Assembly: GCA_951217055.1 (NCBI GenBank)
Contig: OX578276.1
Span: 66,329,144 to 66,393,143 of the forward strand
Reading direction: 5' to 3'
DNA: 64,000 nt
Source: Gerris lacustris
Lineage: Eukaryota; Arthropoda; Insecta; Hemiptera; Gerridae
The notes under the pieces are model-generated. The model made no database searches. It was not told the DNA's origin and was given only the letters and a program-made list of their open reading frames with translations. The translations under genes and the position numbers were made by a program. Positions 46,455-58,934 of this stretch are shown here, piece after piece (within the stretch, counting starts at the first letter, position 1; every line of letters starts with the position of its first letter).

Positions 46455-47397
46455 AGCTGGGTACACACGGGAAGATTTATCTGTACAATTTGACCAATTT
46501 ATCTTCGGTTTGTCAAACCTAATAGAGATAAATTTGTAAGTTAATGTTCTTCTTGAAAACTGAAAGATCAACGATTTATTGGGAAGATGAATTGGTCCAA
46601 ATTATCCTTGTTGCAATACACACACGAAGTCGAATTGTGACAGTTAAATTGGACCAATTTATCAGAGGTCAGTGTGGGTAGGTTTTAAACTGATAACGTT
46701 AGTTTTGCTCTTACCTTTTGAAATTTGCAATTCGTAATTTAGCAGTGTATTTGGTCGTGTTATTTTTTATACATTATTTTTTATTTTTATCACATAATGT
46801 CATCAAAAGAGTTTCTAGGGGGATTGATTGAAGTGTACCATAGTCACGAGTGTTTATAAAACCTAACTTCACCAGAATATACAAATAAACATATAAAAAA
46901 TAGAGCCTACAACTATTCAGTGGAGCAAATTTGTTAAGCGAAAAATTCAAAACCTTCAGACAACATTTAGAAAGGAGTTAAAAATGTCCAGAATTCAAAA
47001 AGGATAAAGAAAAAAAAGTGGCATGTGATGCTGATCTTTTCTCAATAACTTTGTTTTAACCCACTTTGCACGTCTTTTAGTTCTTGTACCGTTTTATTAT
47101 GGTGTAACCCATCATTCCAAGAGAAAGCAAAATTCGATGTTTGTCTACTTTCATGAAAAAAAATTGGATTGCGGATAAAAACGATCAGCGATTGCAGATA
47201 TAACTTTAAAATTTAGAAGATAAATCATTTGTTTAGCACACATGAGCCGAATTAACTGACCGATACATTTGTTACAACAAATCGCTTAGATAAAACTGCT
47301 TGTTTAGTGTCAAAGGCTCGATTTGTCTGAACGATATTTTATACCAATTTATCTACCGATTTATCGGTGAAAAAAATCTTTACGTGTGGTCCCAGCT
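46455..47397. mobile_element. Non-autonomous TIR element (943 bp)
   Basis: The ends AGCTGGGTACACACGGGAAG + ATTT and the inverse AAATCTTTACGTGTGGTCCC + AGCT give about 24 bp TIRs with a few mismatches. The flanks are TAT (46452-46454 and 47398-47400), a possible 3 bp duplication as in PIF/Harbinger or CACTA elements. The interior has recurring ACCAATTTATC / GATAAAT motifs in both orientations and no transposase. Confidence 0.65.
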
Positions 47398-49660
47398 TAT
47401 GCCAAATTTCATCGAAATCAAGCCAGTATTTTAGACTAAACATGTTTGCACAAACGACAGACAGACTACAGACATTTTATAAAAATACTTTTTTGGACTC
47501 AGAGTTCCTTAAAACTTGTAAATCCATCTAAATTGGATTTTAACATAATCACAATACTTTCTCCCTTTTAAAACTACGTATATGATAAAGTGAAGGCAAT
47601 ATTGCTTTTTTAATTGATCAATATATAAAAACCTTAATATTATTTAAAGATTTATTAAAAAATCGGTTAGATTTAAAAAAAAGTTTTACAAATTGCGAAT
47701 TGGAAAAGAAAAAAACGTAGTGCAAAATTATCTAAGTAGCATAATGTATTTGTTCTTAATGGGATTTATCTTTTTGTGAGAGTTAACGAGAATTTTATAC
47801 TTTAGTGAAAACATCTAAAAACCATTTTCCACTCTATAATAGGGTTTATTCAAGAGCTCAAATGTTGCACCCTTATAATCCGTTAGGTTTTTCTTTTTAT
47901 AATCACGGTTACGGTGCTCATATATTTTGAACCGATGAAATCATGGACTGGAGAGGCGAAGCTAAGACCCCTGATCCCTGGGCACAGGGTAGAAAGACCT
48001 CTCATACACCACCTTACCCTGAAACCCAATTAACTGGGAGCACTTTACTTCAACCTTACACTAAACGACCTGAATAGAGCACACTTAAATACCCTTTTCT
48101 TCTTAAGGCTATCGAGCAAATAGCCTGCAAAATGAACTAACCAAATTCCGTACCAACTTCCCAGGCATTAATTTATATGAACTTACAATTACAAACACAT
48201 TTTTAAGTGCCGTTTACCAAATCAACTGCACTGCTATGGAATATCTAATTTTACAATTCCCTTGCTAATATGGTTAAAATTGTTACAATTTTTAACTCTT
48301 GCACGGCTAACAAACTAAAAAAGAAAAATCAAAGCTGTAATATTTTATAACTTAAAGTAATAATAGAGGTAATAAAAACAAAAAATAAAAATAATATATT
48401 AATTAATAATTTAGTTCTACTACTACTATACTACTGTGGTAATTCTTATTTAATGAAACGATTTTTAGGGGAAATGAAACTTTTCTTTAAGGTTGAACAA
48501 CTTTTGTTGGCACAGATATTTTCTTTATTTTTTTTTTGTAAGAAAGACAAGCATCTTACTTTTTAATAAGTCTTATTATACAATGTAAGTACTAAACATA
48601 TTTATTTAGGCATTGAAGATGGAAAGTCTTCTATCATAAGATTATTTTTTACCTTTTTTTCAACAAATTAAGTTAAGCTTCAAATCAAAATCAGTGTCGT
48701 AGACTAGAAGGTCTCAAATTAGATTAAGAAAAAGAAAATTATAAAAAAACTAAAATTGATTAATAAATTAATTAATAATTTGGCTTTAAATTACTCGTTA
48801 ATTGAGTTAATCAAACGAATTAAAAATTAACAATTACCTCCCTAAACAGGGAATTATACTCGTGAAGTGATTATTATCTCACAGTTATGAATTGGATTGG
48901 TATAGATGCCTCCGTAGAATTTTTTGAGAGATCATCATTTGCTCTTACTTAATTTAAAAGGAATTAAAACGTGATGAAAATTTCCTTGATGGACGTTTAC
49001 ATTTAAGTTATTATGGGTGTGGGAGCAAGATTTAAGGTTAAAAGAGTCTGTCTAAAGTTTGCATTTTTAAACAACTCTGAGTACACGGCAGTGCGCAAGG
49101 CCAAGTTCCAGTAAGCATGCAGTCTATCTTTACTTGAACCAATTCCCCCGGTTTTACTCTCCCTCCTGTCTCTTCTCCCTCTTATGATGGGCTTTTAAAA
49201 TTTGAAACATCGATTAAGCTTAAATAACTTAGGACACTGTAAAATATTGAGCCCTTAATATTCTGCCTTTTTAATAGGAAAGAGTTTTAAAGTTAGCATT
49301 TTTGACATCCAGAATAGATACAAATTTTCAACCGTGTAATTGACAGGAAAACTCCAAAAATCGGTTGTACCTTAGTTGGAGCCAGGTTTGATAAATATTT
49401 TATATTTTTTGGCTTGATCTCTTATAGCGTCCGCTGTTATTGACTAATTTTATTTCTGAAAGGATGGCTCAAGTATTTTTATTTTATGAATTCGTCCTTT
49501 TTGCTGAGAACATGAGGGTAAAATTTTTCCCGAGTTCCGTTGCACGTGACTCCTTTTTTAAAAGGTTATTATTGTGTTGCATATTATCAAAGAAGCCCGC
49601 AGATAGCCCCGGATTATTATCAACCTCCTTGCTTTTTTCTGGTCTTATATTACTTTGCTT
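47398..49660. other. Spacer
   Basis: AT-rich. A slightly GC-richer patch at 47945-48130 was not assigned. An adjoining stretch, ATGCCAAATTTCATCGAAATC (47400-47420), resembles repeat family B. Confidence 0.4.
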
Positions 49661-49940
49661 TGTAAGTTTCATCGCACATTTCCGTTTCCCCAATTTTGAA
49701 CCACTTCCCGTGATTCAATCATCCCCAAATTTTGCACATAGATACAACTAAGGTTAAGAATACAGAAACCAAAAAAAAACAAAAAATAAAAACAAAATGG
49801 CGTCAAATTTATTTGCTTTTTAAGTTTCATCGCACACCTATTACCCCAATTTTGAACCACTTACCGTCATTCAATCATCCCCAAATTTTACACATAGATA
49901 CAACTAAGGTGAAGAATACAGAAACCAAAAAAAAAAAAGG
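49661..49940 (+). repeat. Two-copy tandem duplication
   Basis: TAAGTTTCATCGCACA ... CCCCAATTTTGAACCACTT ... ATTCAATCATCCCCAAATTT ... AACTAAGGT(T/G)AAGAATACAG is present twice, at about 49662 and 49822, a unit of about 160 bp with a shorter second copy. Confidence 0.8.
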
Positions 49941-50089
49941 TTGAAAATAAGACCAGTTTTTAAAAATTGCATTTTTATATTAATTATTAAATCTTACTAA
50001 ACTGATACTTTAATTGTTGTAAAAAATAAAAACAATTTTGCAAAATTAAATAAATTTGACAATAATAGGTTGTAAAAGCATAAAATTAG

Positions 50090-50330
50090 ATTAGTACTTT
50101 TTAAGATATCGGTGTAAATAAATATATGTTTTTGCGCATGTGGAAGAAAAAAATATGGGCACAGAAGGTATAAATTTATATGGGACCAAAAATGGGCTAA
50201 TTTTTACCTACCATCTAAATTTTATTAAAATCTGATGAAAGGATGAGTGGTTTTTAAGATACATAAGTTCGCAAAAATTAAACTACAGACAAACACTGGA
50301 CTGAAAATGTTTCATACTGATAGTCACATC
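50090..50330 (+). repeat. Dispersed repeat family B, copy 4
   Basis: Contains TTTTTGCGCATGTGGAAG, GGGCACAGAAGG, TTATATGGGACCAA and AAGTTCGCAAAAATTAAACT. It shows the uninterrupted form of the site occupied by the palindrome-array element at 33017-38151. Confidence 0.65.
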
Positions 50331-50598
50331 GAGTTTATGAATAAAGTTACCGGATTCAAGTCCTCGAATAACCTAATGGTTTGTTGATCGGGGCGTAAAT
50401 GAAAGAGCAATATAAAATAATAATAATACCGAGAACAAACTGCTACTTAACTAAACTTATAGGAAATCAGTGTGATGATTATTATTTTTTTTTTTTTTTA
50501 GTTGGATTACAAGTTTGGAGTGGTTTAGTTTTTTATACAGTAAGAGGGTTAATTGTAACTTCTGTTTAAATGAAAAGTGGTGATAAAAGAGGTGAAAC

Positions 50599-50690
<92 letters not shown>

Positions 50691-51489
50691 ATAGAATATA
50701 AATGAGAGTTATGATAGTGCTTTAGGCACATCTATGCCTTGGATCCACATTTATTTTATTTTTACAAAAAGAGTTAAAAAGTCCATAATTTTTAGAAACG
50801 TTTATGATTTCCTATTTCAAATTATAAGTTAAAATAAGGCATTGTTATGTTGTATTTGAAATGTATATTTAGTTTTTTGGTTTAATGTTTCACAATGAAT
50901 TTTAAAACTTGATTTTCCTCTGATTTTAATGTATATATTTAACCAATTAAATATATCCTCTATCCTCTTTACTTCGTGTTGACTGCTTAGGTATCTTTAT
51001 ACATCTACCTCAGAAATAAATAAATGAAATTGAATTATTTAAGTGACTAAATTATAATCGTTTAAAAATCGATATTAATAAATTTACAACTATTTTATAA
51101 TGCTGCTCAATGAATAAAAAAATTAGGAAAAAAAGGAAAGCAATTTTCATAAGTCAAACCAATAGAGAAAGGAAAAGAATTGAATTGCACTTGAAAGCTA
51201 CAAGCAAGGGAATCGGATGAGGCTCAGATCTGGCAGTGAATAATTGGAGGTGGCTTTGCTTTAGAACCAATGGGACTTTGCATATCCCACTCGTGCTCTC
51301 GCTATACCATTTCCCTCTGTCACATCCTTCGCTATTATTTTGCTTTTATGACTTCTTACCTCAGGGCTATATCCTACCATGAGAGCAAACCCAGTTAAAC
51401 TTGAAAACATACTGAATCATTGATGCTGTTTAGGCTACATATAAGCAAAGTAAAAGGTAGAGTTTGTTTATTGTTGTATGGTACTTTTT
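50331..51489. other. Spacer, includes a (TA)n(TG)n tract at 50604-50690
   Basis: About 68 bp TA followed by about 18 bp of GT alternation. A small more GC-rich patch at 51230-51400 was not assigned. Confidence 0.5.
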
Positions 51490-51493
51490 AACA

Positions 51494-52170
51494 TACAGTG
51501 TGTCCCAAAATAGAGTATCCGAGAGGAAAAAAATGTTTAGTTTTGGGTTTTCGAAAAAATGTCATTCTTTACAAAAACTCCTGCTTGTTTTTAAACCTCT
51601 AAAAATGATCAAATTTTCTTGATTTTGTGTACAGGGTGTTCTGTTTCTTGAAAACTTTAAAATATGACCAAGAGTAAACTACCCTTATTTTTGATGTTAT
51701 CAAAAAATATTAGTTAGAAAAGTGGTTCAGAATTGCAAAAACTTTTAAATATTACATTAATTTATTTTATGAAAAAAAATAAAAAATAATAATAATTTAC
51801 TTATGAATCAAATAATAAGCCAATGTATTAAATAAAAAAAAAAATAATCACAACAAGTAATTAATAATTCTAATCATAACATCTATTTAAGTATAACTAT
51901 AAAAATAAAATTAAAGAAATGTTCAAAGGCATTGGCCACCTACTTCTGCGCAAATTTCGATTCTATTTATAAATTCTTTATAAGCTTTTTGAACTTGCTC
52001 AAGGGTAATATTAGTTACTACAAATATTAAAGTATTTAAAAAATAATCAAGCAATTTAATAAACAACTGCAAATATTTGGCATTAACCTATTTGCTGCTA
52101 ATACATAAACTATTTTGTTTTCATAACAATTATCACACTTTTTTACACACAACTTTCTTCGTACCCATCA
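51494..52170 (-). pseudogene. Mariner-like element remnant: one end and transposase C-terminus
   Basis: TA then CAGTGTGTCCCAAAATAG at 51496 is a typical mariner-type terminus. Another such end, TACAGGGTGTTCTGTTTC, lies near 51639. On the minus strand at 51926-52018 the frame reads NITLEQVQKAYKEFINRIEI + CAEVGGQC, which fits the transposase C-terminus (...R...CIE..GGHFEH). The gene would run leftwards towards that terminus. The catalytic part is not visible. Confidence 0.55.
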
Positions 52171-52408
52171 ACAGCCTCCTTTTACAATAATATAAAATTA
52201 TAATAACATTTGTGAGGTATGGTTTTATAAAGAACAACAGTTAAACCAACTTGTTTCGTAAAATTAATTTACATTATCAGGTTGGTAATACCTATCCTAG
52301 ACTATCAAGCTTAGAGTGAAAGTGAAGTTAAAATCATTTTACTTTCTCTATGTAAGCTATATCAAGTCTAGTATAGTCCAGTACTGTTCATAACCATAAC
52401 CTGAAGAT

Positions 52409-52752
52409 GGAGTGTGGAGTTTGCACCTGAGCGATAGCGAGGGTAGTATAACCACACGAGCAAAGCAAGTTGCAGTTTTCGCATGAGTTGCGTACCGTAC
52501 ATTGTCTACGAATGTTGGATTATAAAAATAAATAAATAAATATAAAAATAAATAAATACAGAAAAAAACAGTTTCTTCAATTAAACAAACAGTAAATTAG
52601 TTTTGTTAAATGTAAACAAACACGCTAATCGTGCGATAAGGGGAAGAATTCTTCATTGCGCATGCCCAATGAATACAACTATGAAAAGAATCACATTCTA
52701 CGCATCTAAACAGAGATAAAATGTTTATATTTCGTATCAATCGTAGATAAAA
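52409..52752 (-). repeat. Dispersed repeat family A, copy 3 (lacks the ORF)
   Basis: On the minus strand it runs from TTTTATCTACGATTGATACG to the GGTGCAAACTCCACACTCC stretch. Compared with the other two copies it lacks about 200 bp, exactly the segment holding the ORF, and has a degraded hairpin (GAAGAATTCTTCCCC). Confidence 0.7.
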
Positions 52753-54366
52753 TATATAAGTAAGCTTTGAAGAAAAATTATTGATACTGTTCAAAATGGC
52801 CCGAAACGAATTGAATCATGTAAATGACTGAACTTATTTCTGAGTCTTATATTTGTTACTTTCAATTTTTTTTTTTATCGCATCTGATATTCTTCAAATC
52901 AAATGCTTGGCTGTGGCTGAAGACGAAACTATGCGATACATTCTTTTTAGCGATATATAATCAGTAAAATATTAACTTTCTCATGAAAGTCCTGATCGTA
53001 TCGGTTTATTTTAAACTCATTTAATATCGGATGGATTTATATTTTTTTCATTTAATAAAAAAAAATATATATATTAAAAAAAACTGTGAATATTTTACTT
53101 CCACACAACTTATTTTAATTGCGGATTGAGTGAGAGCGAAAAAAATGGCAGCTACAAATTTTCTTTTAGTTAAATAAGAGTAAAACTAGAGTAATAAAGC
53201 GTGATGAGCTCATGAAAAATGTATAAGATATAATACCATAAAAAAAAAAAATAAAAAAGTTCTTTGCTTTCTATTCATATATTTCGTGCACCATATTGTC
53301 TTTAATTTTCATGGCATCATTAAAAATATTTAAATGAGTGTGCGAAAGTATTTTGTAACACTATAAAATAAAAATTCTAAAATATAGTCTGTTGAAAATA
53401 ATTCTTTACTTAAAATAATTATTTTTGTGTAAAAAAAAAATTTAGACGATAATTGATTATGATTATTAATGCCTTTGGTCAATAGTATAAAATTATACCT
53501 TATAAATTTATAGTTGGCACAGTAATAGAAGAGTAAAATATTGAAAATATTATCTAAAAGATAAGATTGATATCGTTTCTTTATTATGGAAAAAATTCAA
53601 ATATATTACATGAAATGGTCTTTGCTGCTAACAAATATCTTTTATTGTCCTAGATACAAGGTATAGAATTTTATTATTTACGTTTGCATTTATTATTCTT
53701 AGATAAAAATAATAATAAAGACTGTATTTTTAATGCGAATGTGATAACGATAACAGTATAAACCCTAAAAGTTATGATATTATAAATGTTACGACGAAAT
53801 CAAAATCTAGGGAGCAACAAAAGAAAGCAAATAACACTTGGCTGTATAAATTATTGTTTATAATCTAGAGTATAATTAAATTAAAAAGAGAACAAAAAAA
53901 ACGGACTAATTCTACAGAATAAAATAAGTATGTAGGATAACTAATAACCCTTATCTTTTCTAACTAGTATTAATCTTACCTAACTAGTGATTATCTAATC
54001 TTTATTGATTTTATTTACTTATATTATAGTACACTAATGACAGAAGTATTTAAATGTGCCACACTAATGGCAGACTATTTTCAAATTCGGGAGGATATCT
54101 CTGACTCAGACTTTTATTAAAAAGAAAGGGAAATATTTTTTTATGTAAAAATTAAAATATTCCTATCAAATTCAATCTGATGTCACATTTTTCCATCAGC
54201 TAACGGAAGCGATTATTCAGAAGCATTGTAATAATTCAGAAGAGCGATGTATTTGTTTGCAAATTTTCTCAACCAATATGCATTTTTGACATTAGGGGTT
54301 ATTTTAAGTTTGTTCAGTGGCTGGCTGTGGAATAATATTTTTGTGGGCATCCATGATCCATAATGA
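52753..54366. other. AT-rich spacer
   Basis: No coding or repeat signal that I can name. Homopolymer A/T runs are common. Confidence 0.4.
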
Positions 54367-54371
54367 CATTT

Positions 54372-54450
54372 TGTTGCATATATTTTATTTAACTCACGAC
54401 ATTTGTCAAAAAACAAAAGTAAAGAAAACAAATCAAAATTCAAGTTAACA
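54372..54450 (-). repeat. 3' LTR of copia element 2
   Basis: 79 bp, minus strand TGTTAACTTGAATTTTG ... TATATGCAACA. Preceded in element orientation by CTCTTCAAGGGAGCT, the probable polypurine tract. Confidence 0.8.
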
Positions 54451-54459
54451 AGCTCCCTT

Positions 54460-55200
54460 GAAGAGGAGACTCGTATTCTTTTCGTCTTAATGCTAATTTT
54501 GAGCTGTGCTTTTGATGAGCTGCCAAACTTAACGGTTTCCTCATGATATCAGCAGTGTAATCTCTAGAGGAAACATATTTGTGTTCTACCACATTTTCTG
54601 CGATCTTTTCCCTAACGAAATGATACTATATAGATATGTGTTTTATTTTTGATGTATCAATAAAACGCTTCGCATGGGCTATGGCTGATTGGCTGTCGCA
54701 ATACATTATCGTATAGGTTCCTTGATAAGTTCCGGAGAATTTATTTGAAATAGTATTTCTCTGATCCAAGTGATATCTCTAGCACAACTTGCCAGTTTTT
54801 AGCAATTGCCTGTTTAGCAGTTTTCCACACGATGGGTGTTCCAGCTAAAATTATGACGTCCTCAGATGCCCAACCCGCATCTGTAAATGCTAACAGTGGC
54901 TCGTTACTTCTCTGAACCAAGATACCCAAATCCTTCTTATTGATTAGATATTTGAGTACTCTTTTTGCGGCCACCCAATAAACTTTCCTGTATCGTGAAC
55001 AGTATTGAGAAAGTTTGCATACATCAAACGTAATATCTGGTGTAGTCCTGTATGCGAGGTAGAACAAGGCTCCTATCAGCTCCCTGAACGGGTAATTCTC
55101 CTCATCTTCGTCACACTGGCGGTTCTCCTCCAGGAACATTGGTCTAACTTCCATCAGAGTGGATGCTCCTTTAGCATCGGTGACTCCATAACGTTTGTTG
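54460..55200 (-). pseudogene. copia element 2: end of RT and RNase H
   Basis: The open part 54741-55154 reads NYPFRELIGALFYLAYRTTP, SQYCSRYRKVYWVAAKRVLK and LLAFTDAGWASED, which are the end of the RT domain and the first catalytic Asp region of RNase H. Upstream is RYGVTDAKGASTLMEV. In other frames down to about 54480 follow YCDSQSAIAHAKRF, KIKHISI.YHFVREKI and DYTADIMRKPL, the usual end of copia RNase H. Stops and frameshifts are present. The catalytic RT core (YVDD) and the integrase are absent. Confidence 0.85.
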
Positions 55201-55310
55201 CCTAGAGAGAGGAATTAGCATATGGACTTAACTAGTTCTTTATATTCATTAAAACAAAAAAAAATCTTAAAAAAACTATATTATGTTAAAAATAGTATAT
55301 TATGTTACTA

Positions 55311-56391
55311 GGCTGTGAAGTGAGTTTTTTCTATACCGCGACAATTACATTTACTGTCGAGCAAAGCGAGACAGTAAATATTGCCAAGGTAAAGAAAAAA
55401 TACTTGACAGTCGTGTAGCATATGCTATTTTTCCCGTGGTATAGCGGACAATGAAAAATCATTAAATATTAATCCATAATCAATATAATAATAATAACAT
55501 ACTTTAAGATTTAAAAAAAAGAAACCTTAAAAAAGAGATTACACTCTAACAAAAGATAAATAAAACGCATTGACATCTAGCGGATTTTAAGCGTACTAAC
55601 AAGCATATATACAAAGATTACAGCGCTAAAACGGAAGTTTTGATAACTACCAGCACAAAAAAGTTATGATTTTGAAATAGTTTAGAGGGACTAAAACAGG
55701 TCTTTTCATCTCTGAACTCAAAAAGTTTGGAGAAAAAGTAAAAGTAGGGCGAAAAAGTAAAGTAGGGCAAAAAAGTAAAGATTGCAACTTAATTATTTTA
55801 TAAATAGTAGAAAATGAATGGCAAATGATAATGAAGTTGTTGAAATCAGGTAGGCGGCACTGCGCTTTTTTGACCATGTTTATCATTGATTCATTGTTTT
55901 TAACCTGCATCTAAATAACCTTCTATTTGAGTTTAATTCCAATTCTTATTTGTTTTTAATATTGAATCTCTTATATCTGCTATTAAAAGTGCTAATAATT
56001 ATTGTTATTTATTAAAGTAATAAATAAAAACTGTGCAATGGATGAAAATGTATATTTTACTTCTTACTGGAGATAAAATATTGTATGTACCTCGTGAGTA
56101 AAGTGCCATTATTCCCCTCGCGATAATAAATAGAGTTATTCCCTCGGCTGCGCCTCGGGAATTAAAAAGTCTAATTCCCTCGGCTTCGCCTCGGGATTTA
56201 GGGACCATGGTTCCTTCGGCTTCGCTTCAAAAACCAACTTTTTTCTCAGGGAATAATGGCTTACTTTACTCCCTAGGTGCATAAATAACTATTTCTTTCG
56301 TGCTGGTAGTAATGAAAAGATTTTTTAAGTTCACGTAATGAAAAATGAATTTAGCTATGTTTTTAGGCTCTTAAGTTACTATTTCACAGCC
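55311..56391. mobile_element. TIR element inserted in copia element 2
   Basis: The ends GGCTGTGAAGTGAG and CTATTTCACAGCC are inverted (about 11-13 bp) and flanked by TA (55309-55310, 56392-56393), a Tc1/mariner-like target. The interior is non-coding. It carries several CTCGGCTTCGCCTCGGG-type palindromic motifs at 56128-56240 and a short GTAGGGC(G/A)AAAAAGTAAAG tandem at 55744. Confidence 0.55.
56128..56240. repeat. Cluster of CCTCGGCTTCGCCTCGG palindromic motifs
   Basis: TTCCCTCGGCTGCGCCTCGG at 56139, CCCTCGGCTTCGCCTCGGG at 56176 and a looser TTCCTTCGGCTTCGCTTC at 56211. Each can form a stem with a GCTTCG or GCTGCG loop. GC-rich in AT-rich surroundings. Confidence 0.7.
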
Positions 56392-56607
56392 TACCACGGA
56401 AAAAATATATTTCTTGAAAAATATGAACTGGTATAATACGAGTATATAGTGTTCACACTCGCATTCAATAGCACTAGTGAACCTAGATAGATCACCAATG
56501 CCATACACCCCAAATTCACTTAATTTATTAGGCAAATTTGGGTGGGTAACCAAGTAAAGGAGTGTCCTACCCCCAGTTTTATCAAATACAATCTTCAGTT
56601 GATCACA

Positions 56608-56826
56608 TCACAGTTGTTTCACGGACAATACACATTGCTTCATTGCTGGTACGTATATCACATTTTTTACTGAGAATTCTCCATTCTTATTATTAGGTTG
56701 TAATAACTCAGCACGAATTGTACCAACACCATTTACTATAAGGCTACTTCCGTCCGCTGTGATAACATTTTGAATCCCGTTATTCCCTAGACATAGCTCA
56801 CTGAAACATTCTTTACTTGGACACAT
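56608..56826 (-). pseudogene. copia element 2: protease C-terminal half
   Basis: Reads CPSKECFSELCLGNNGIQNV, ADGSSLIVNGVGTI and VIYVPAMKQCVLSVKQL. This is the copia protease fold just after the active site, ending at the LLSVKQL motif before GAG-pre-integrase. It is separated from its N-terminal half (58935-58975) by the 2.1 kb insertion. After a stop the text goes on in other frames (DQLKIVFDKTGG) to about 56400. Confidence 0.85.
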
Positions 56827-57208
56827 ATCGCTAGTATACCTGCAAAACCTCGTAAGTCCGATTTTTGGGATTTTTTTTTTATTTCATATTTCGATAGATG
56901 TAGGTCGACTGCGTCTCCGTGTGAAATATTGTACGTTTTTGCCCACTACGACGCCGTGAAACAGCGATTGAAAAAGCTGGTAAGTCGAGAAGGTTACAAG
57001 GAAGGTAGTAAATCCTCGTATGTCTGAAGAAGAAGCACGCCGCTCGCAGGCTACAGCTCAGTTCTGGTTTCAAAATAAGTTAAATGACTTATATTGACAA
57101 ATTTGTATTTAAAATTATTATATTATTAATTTTTTAAGTTAAACTTGCGATTTTATTAATAATAACAACTATTTATCACGAGTTTTAATGAGGTTTTGCA
57201 TTTCAGGA

Positions 57209-57340
57209 GACTTACATGGTTTTATACGATGCATTGTTCTAAGGAAATTCAACTTGCGTGGTTTTGTACCATATGTATATAAACTTACGAGGTTTTAAAT
57301 TACCTTACGTGTTTTTATCCTGGACTTACGTGGTTTTATT
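57209..57340 (+). repeat. Iterated CTTACGAGGTTTT motif
   Basis: Five versions, each about 12-14 bp: CTTACATGGTTTTA, CTTGCGTGGTTTTG, CTTACGAGGTTTTA, CTTACGTGTTTTTA and CTTACGTGGTTTTA, at spacings of 20-38 bp. The same phrase is part of the element's TIR (ACGAGGTTTTGCAGG), so these may be repeated binding sites. Confidence 0.7.
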
Positions 57341-57646
57341 TACTAGACCGCACGTAGTAAAATAAACATACTAGGTTTTTGACAACTTACCATCTTACAT
57401 AAATGTTTACTGTTTTGGTTTTTTTTTGCTTTTTTAAACCTTTACAAACTATTATTATTTACTTGACGATGCCGATTAAAATATGTCTTAACTTTTTATC
57501 AAAGGATAATCGCCCCGAGGGGAAACACCTGTCATCATTGATTCCTTCTTGCTACTTCGATTGTATTATCATTTTTTTAAACCGTTAGAACTTTTTTTTA
57601 ATTTTACATAATCACCTAAAGTACAAAACACACATAAGGTTTGTAC

Positions 57647-58224
57647 TTTTATCTACGATTGATACGAAATATAAACATTATATCTTTGTTTAGATGCGTA
57701 GAAAGTGATTCTTTACGTACTTGTATTCATTGCGCATGCGCGTCTCATAGTTCTGAATAATTCCTCTTCTTTACCACACTAGTGCGGTAAAGAAGAGGAA
57801 TTCTTCAGCTTTACGCACGATTAGCAAGTTTGTTTACATTTAACAAAACTAATTTGCTGTTCTTTTATTAAAGTAACTGTTTATATCGAGTTTTTAGTGA
57901 AAAACGATGAGTGAATCAAGTGACTTTGACGAAAATGTGGAGAATAATACTCCTCCAGAAATATTTAATTCGGCAAAAAATACAACTAATGAATTAATGC
58001 CATCTTTATCAAGAGAGAGATACGAACTTACATACAGCAAGTTTATTTGTTTCTGTATTTATTATTTAAATCTAACAATCGTAGATAAAGTACGGTACGC
58101 AACTCGTGCGAAAACGGCATTTTGCATTGCTCGTGTGGTTTTACCACCCTCGCTATCACTCGGGTGCAAACTCCACACTCGCATGCAAAATGCTACTTTC
58201 CGCACTCGACGCGTAATGTACTAT
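57647..58224 (+). repeat. Dispersed repeat family A, copy 2
   Basis: Closely similar over its whole length to 10210-10788, including the perfect hairpin at 57768-57811 and the ORF. The ends are CTTTTATCTACGATTGATAC and GACGCGTAATGTACTAT. Confidence 0.8.
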
Positions 58225-58233
58225 AAATTATAA
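57907..58233 (+). CDS. Short ORF of repeat family A with intact ATG
   Basis: The 108-codon frame begins MSESSDFDENVENNTPPEIF, then SLSRERYELTYSKFICF. After about residue 55 it is encoded by the non-coding-looking part of the repeat, and the last 50 residues are probably not meaningful. Between copies 1 and 2 the frame is open in both and differs by few residues. A possible N-terminal domain of a tyrosine-recombinase-like protein is suggested only by the PSLSRERYE..Y..F pattern. No catalytic domain follows. It may be a first exon carried along by a mobile element. Confidence 0.4.
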   Translation: MSESSDFDENVENNTPPEIFNSAKNTTNELMPSLSRERYELTYSKFICFCIYYLNLTIVDKVRYATRAKTAFCIARVVLPPSLSLGCKLHTRMQNATFRTRRVMYYKL

Positions 58234-58934
58234 ATTTTCTATGGAACAATGATTATTTTGTGTTTTACAATTATTAATTGAATATTACTGGCATTTTTAT
58301 CACATTCTCAGCATTTTTCTATTTCAATATCATTTTTTCGTACATTTAATGATTATTATTATATCTTTAAAGAATGTAAAAGTTTTTATTAATTGCCTAT
58401 GAAACATTAGGTAGATGTCTAATAAAATTATATTTTTGTTTTGTTTTTAACTTTCATAATAATATTCACTTGCTGTTGGTTCTAAGAATGGTATTGAATT
58501 AAACAATCAAACTACGAATTCTTTTCCGTTGTTTCACTTTAAAATATGTTCATTATAAGTATTAAATTTTATTTATTTATATTTTTCCTACTTTTTATGT
58601 TTTTTTTTTTTTATTTCTATAAAGTAAATACACAAAATAGGTAATTAAAAATATATTTATTTTTCTTTGTAAAACCTTGTAACTCGACAAAAGTTCTTGT
58701 CTAAATGCTCGTAAGTACAAAATCAGTCCACAAAATCATAATTTAATTAAAATTTTAATTATTAGTGTATATAATACCTCCAATGGTAGTAAAACATCAT
58801 ATATATGGGCAACGTGTCATAGAAGTAAAAGATTAAGCACTTATTCAGTTTTTTTGCTCTCCTGTAAAATTTTGGATTTGGTACATACGAGGTTTTGCAG
58901 GTATACTAGCGATATGGTGTGTACCTGAGTCATA

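Larger units (their letters stand above)
56829..58930. mobile_element. 2.1 kb TIR element inserted in the copia protease, containing repeat family A copy 2
   Basis: CATAT flanks both sides (56824-56828 and 58931-58935). The protease reads on correctly when the insert is ignored, which supports the boundaries. The terminal inverted repeat is CGCTAGTATACCTGCAAAAC + CTCGTA at left and its inverse at 58883-58911. The right side has about 19 extra bases beyond it. Inside, the TIR-like phrase CTTACGTGGTTTTA is repeated five times (57209-57340). Repeat family A copy 2 (57647-58224) lies in the middle. There is no transposase. Confidence 0.7.
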
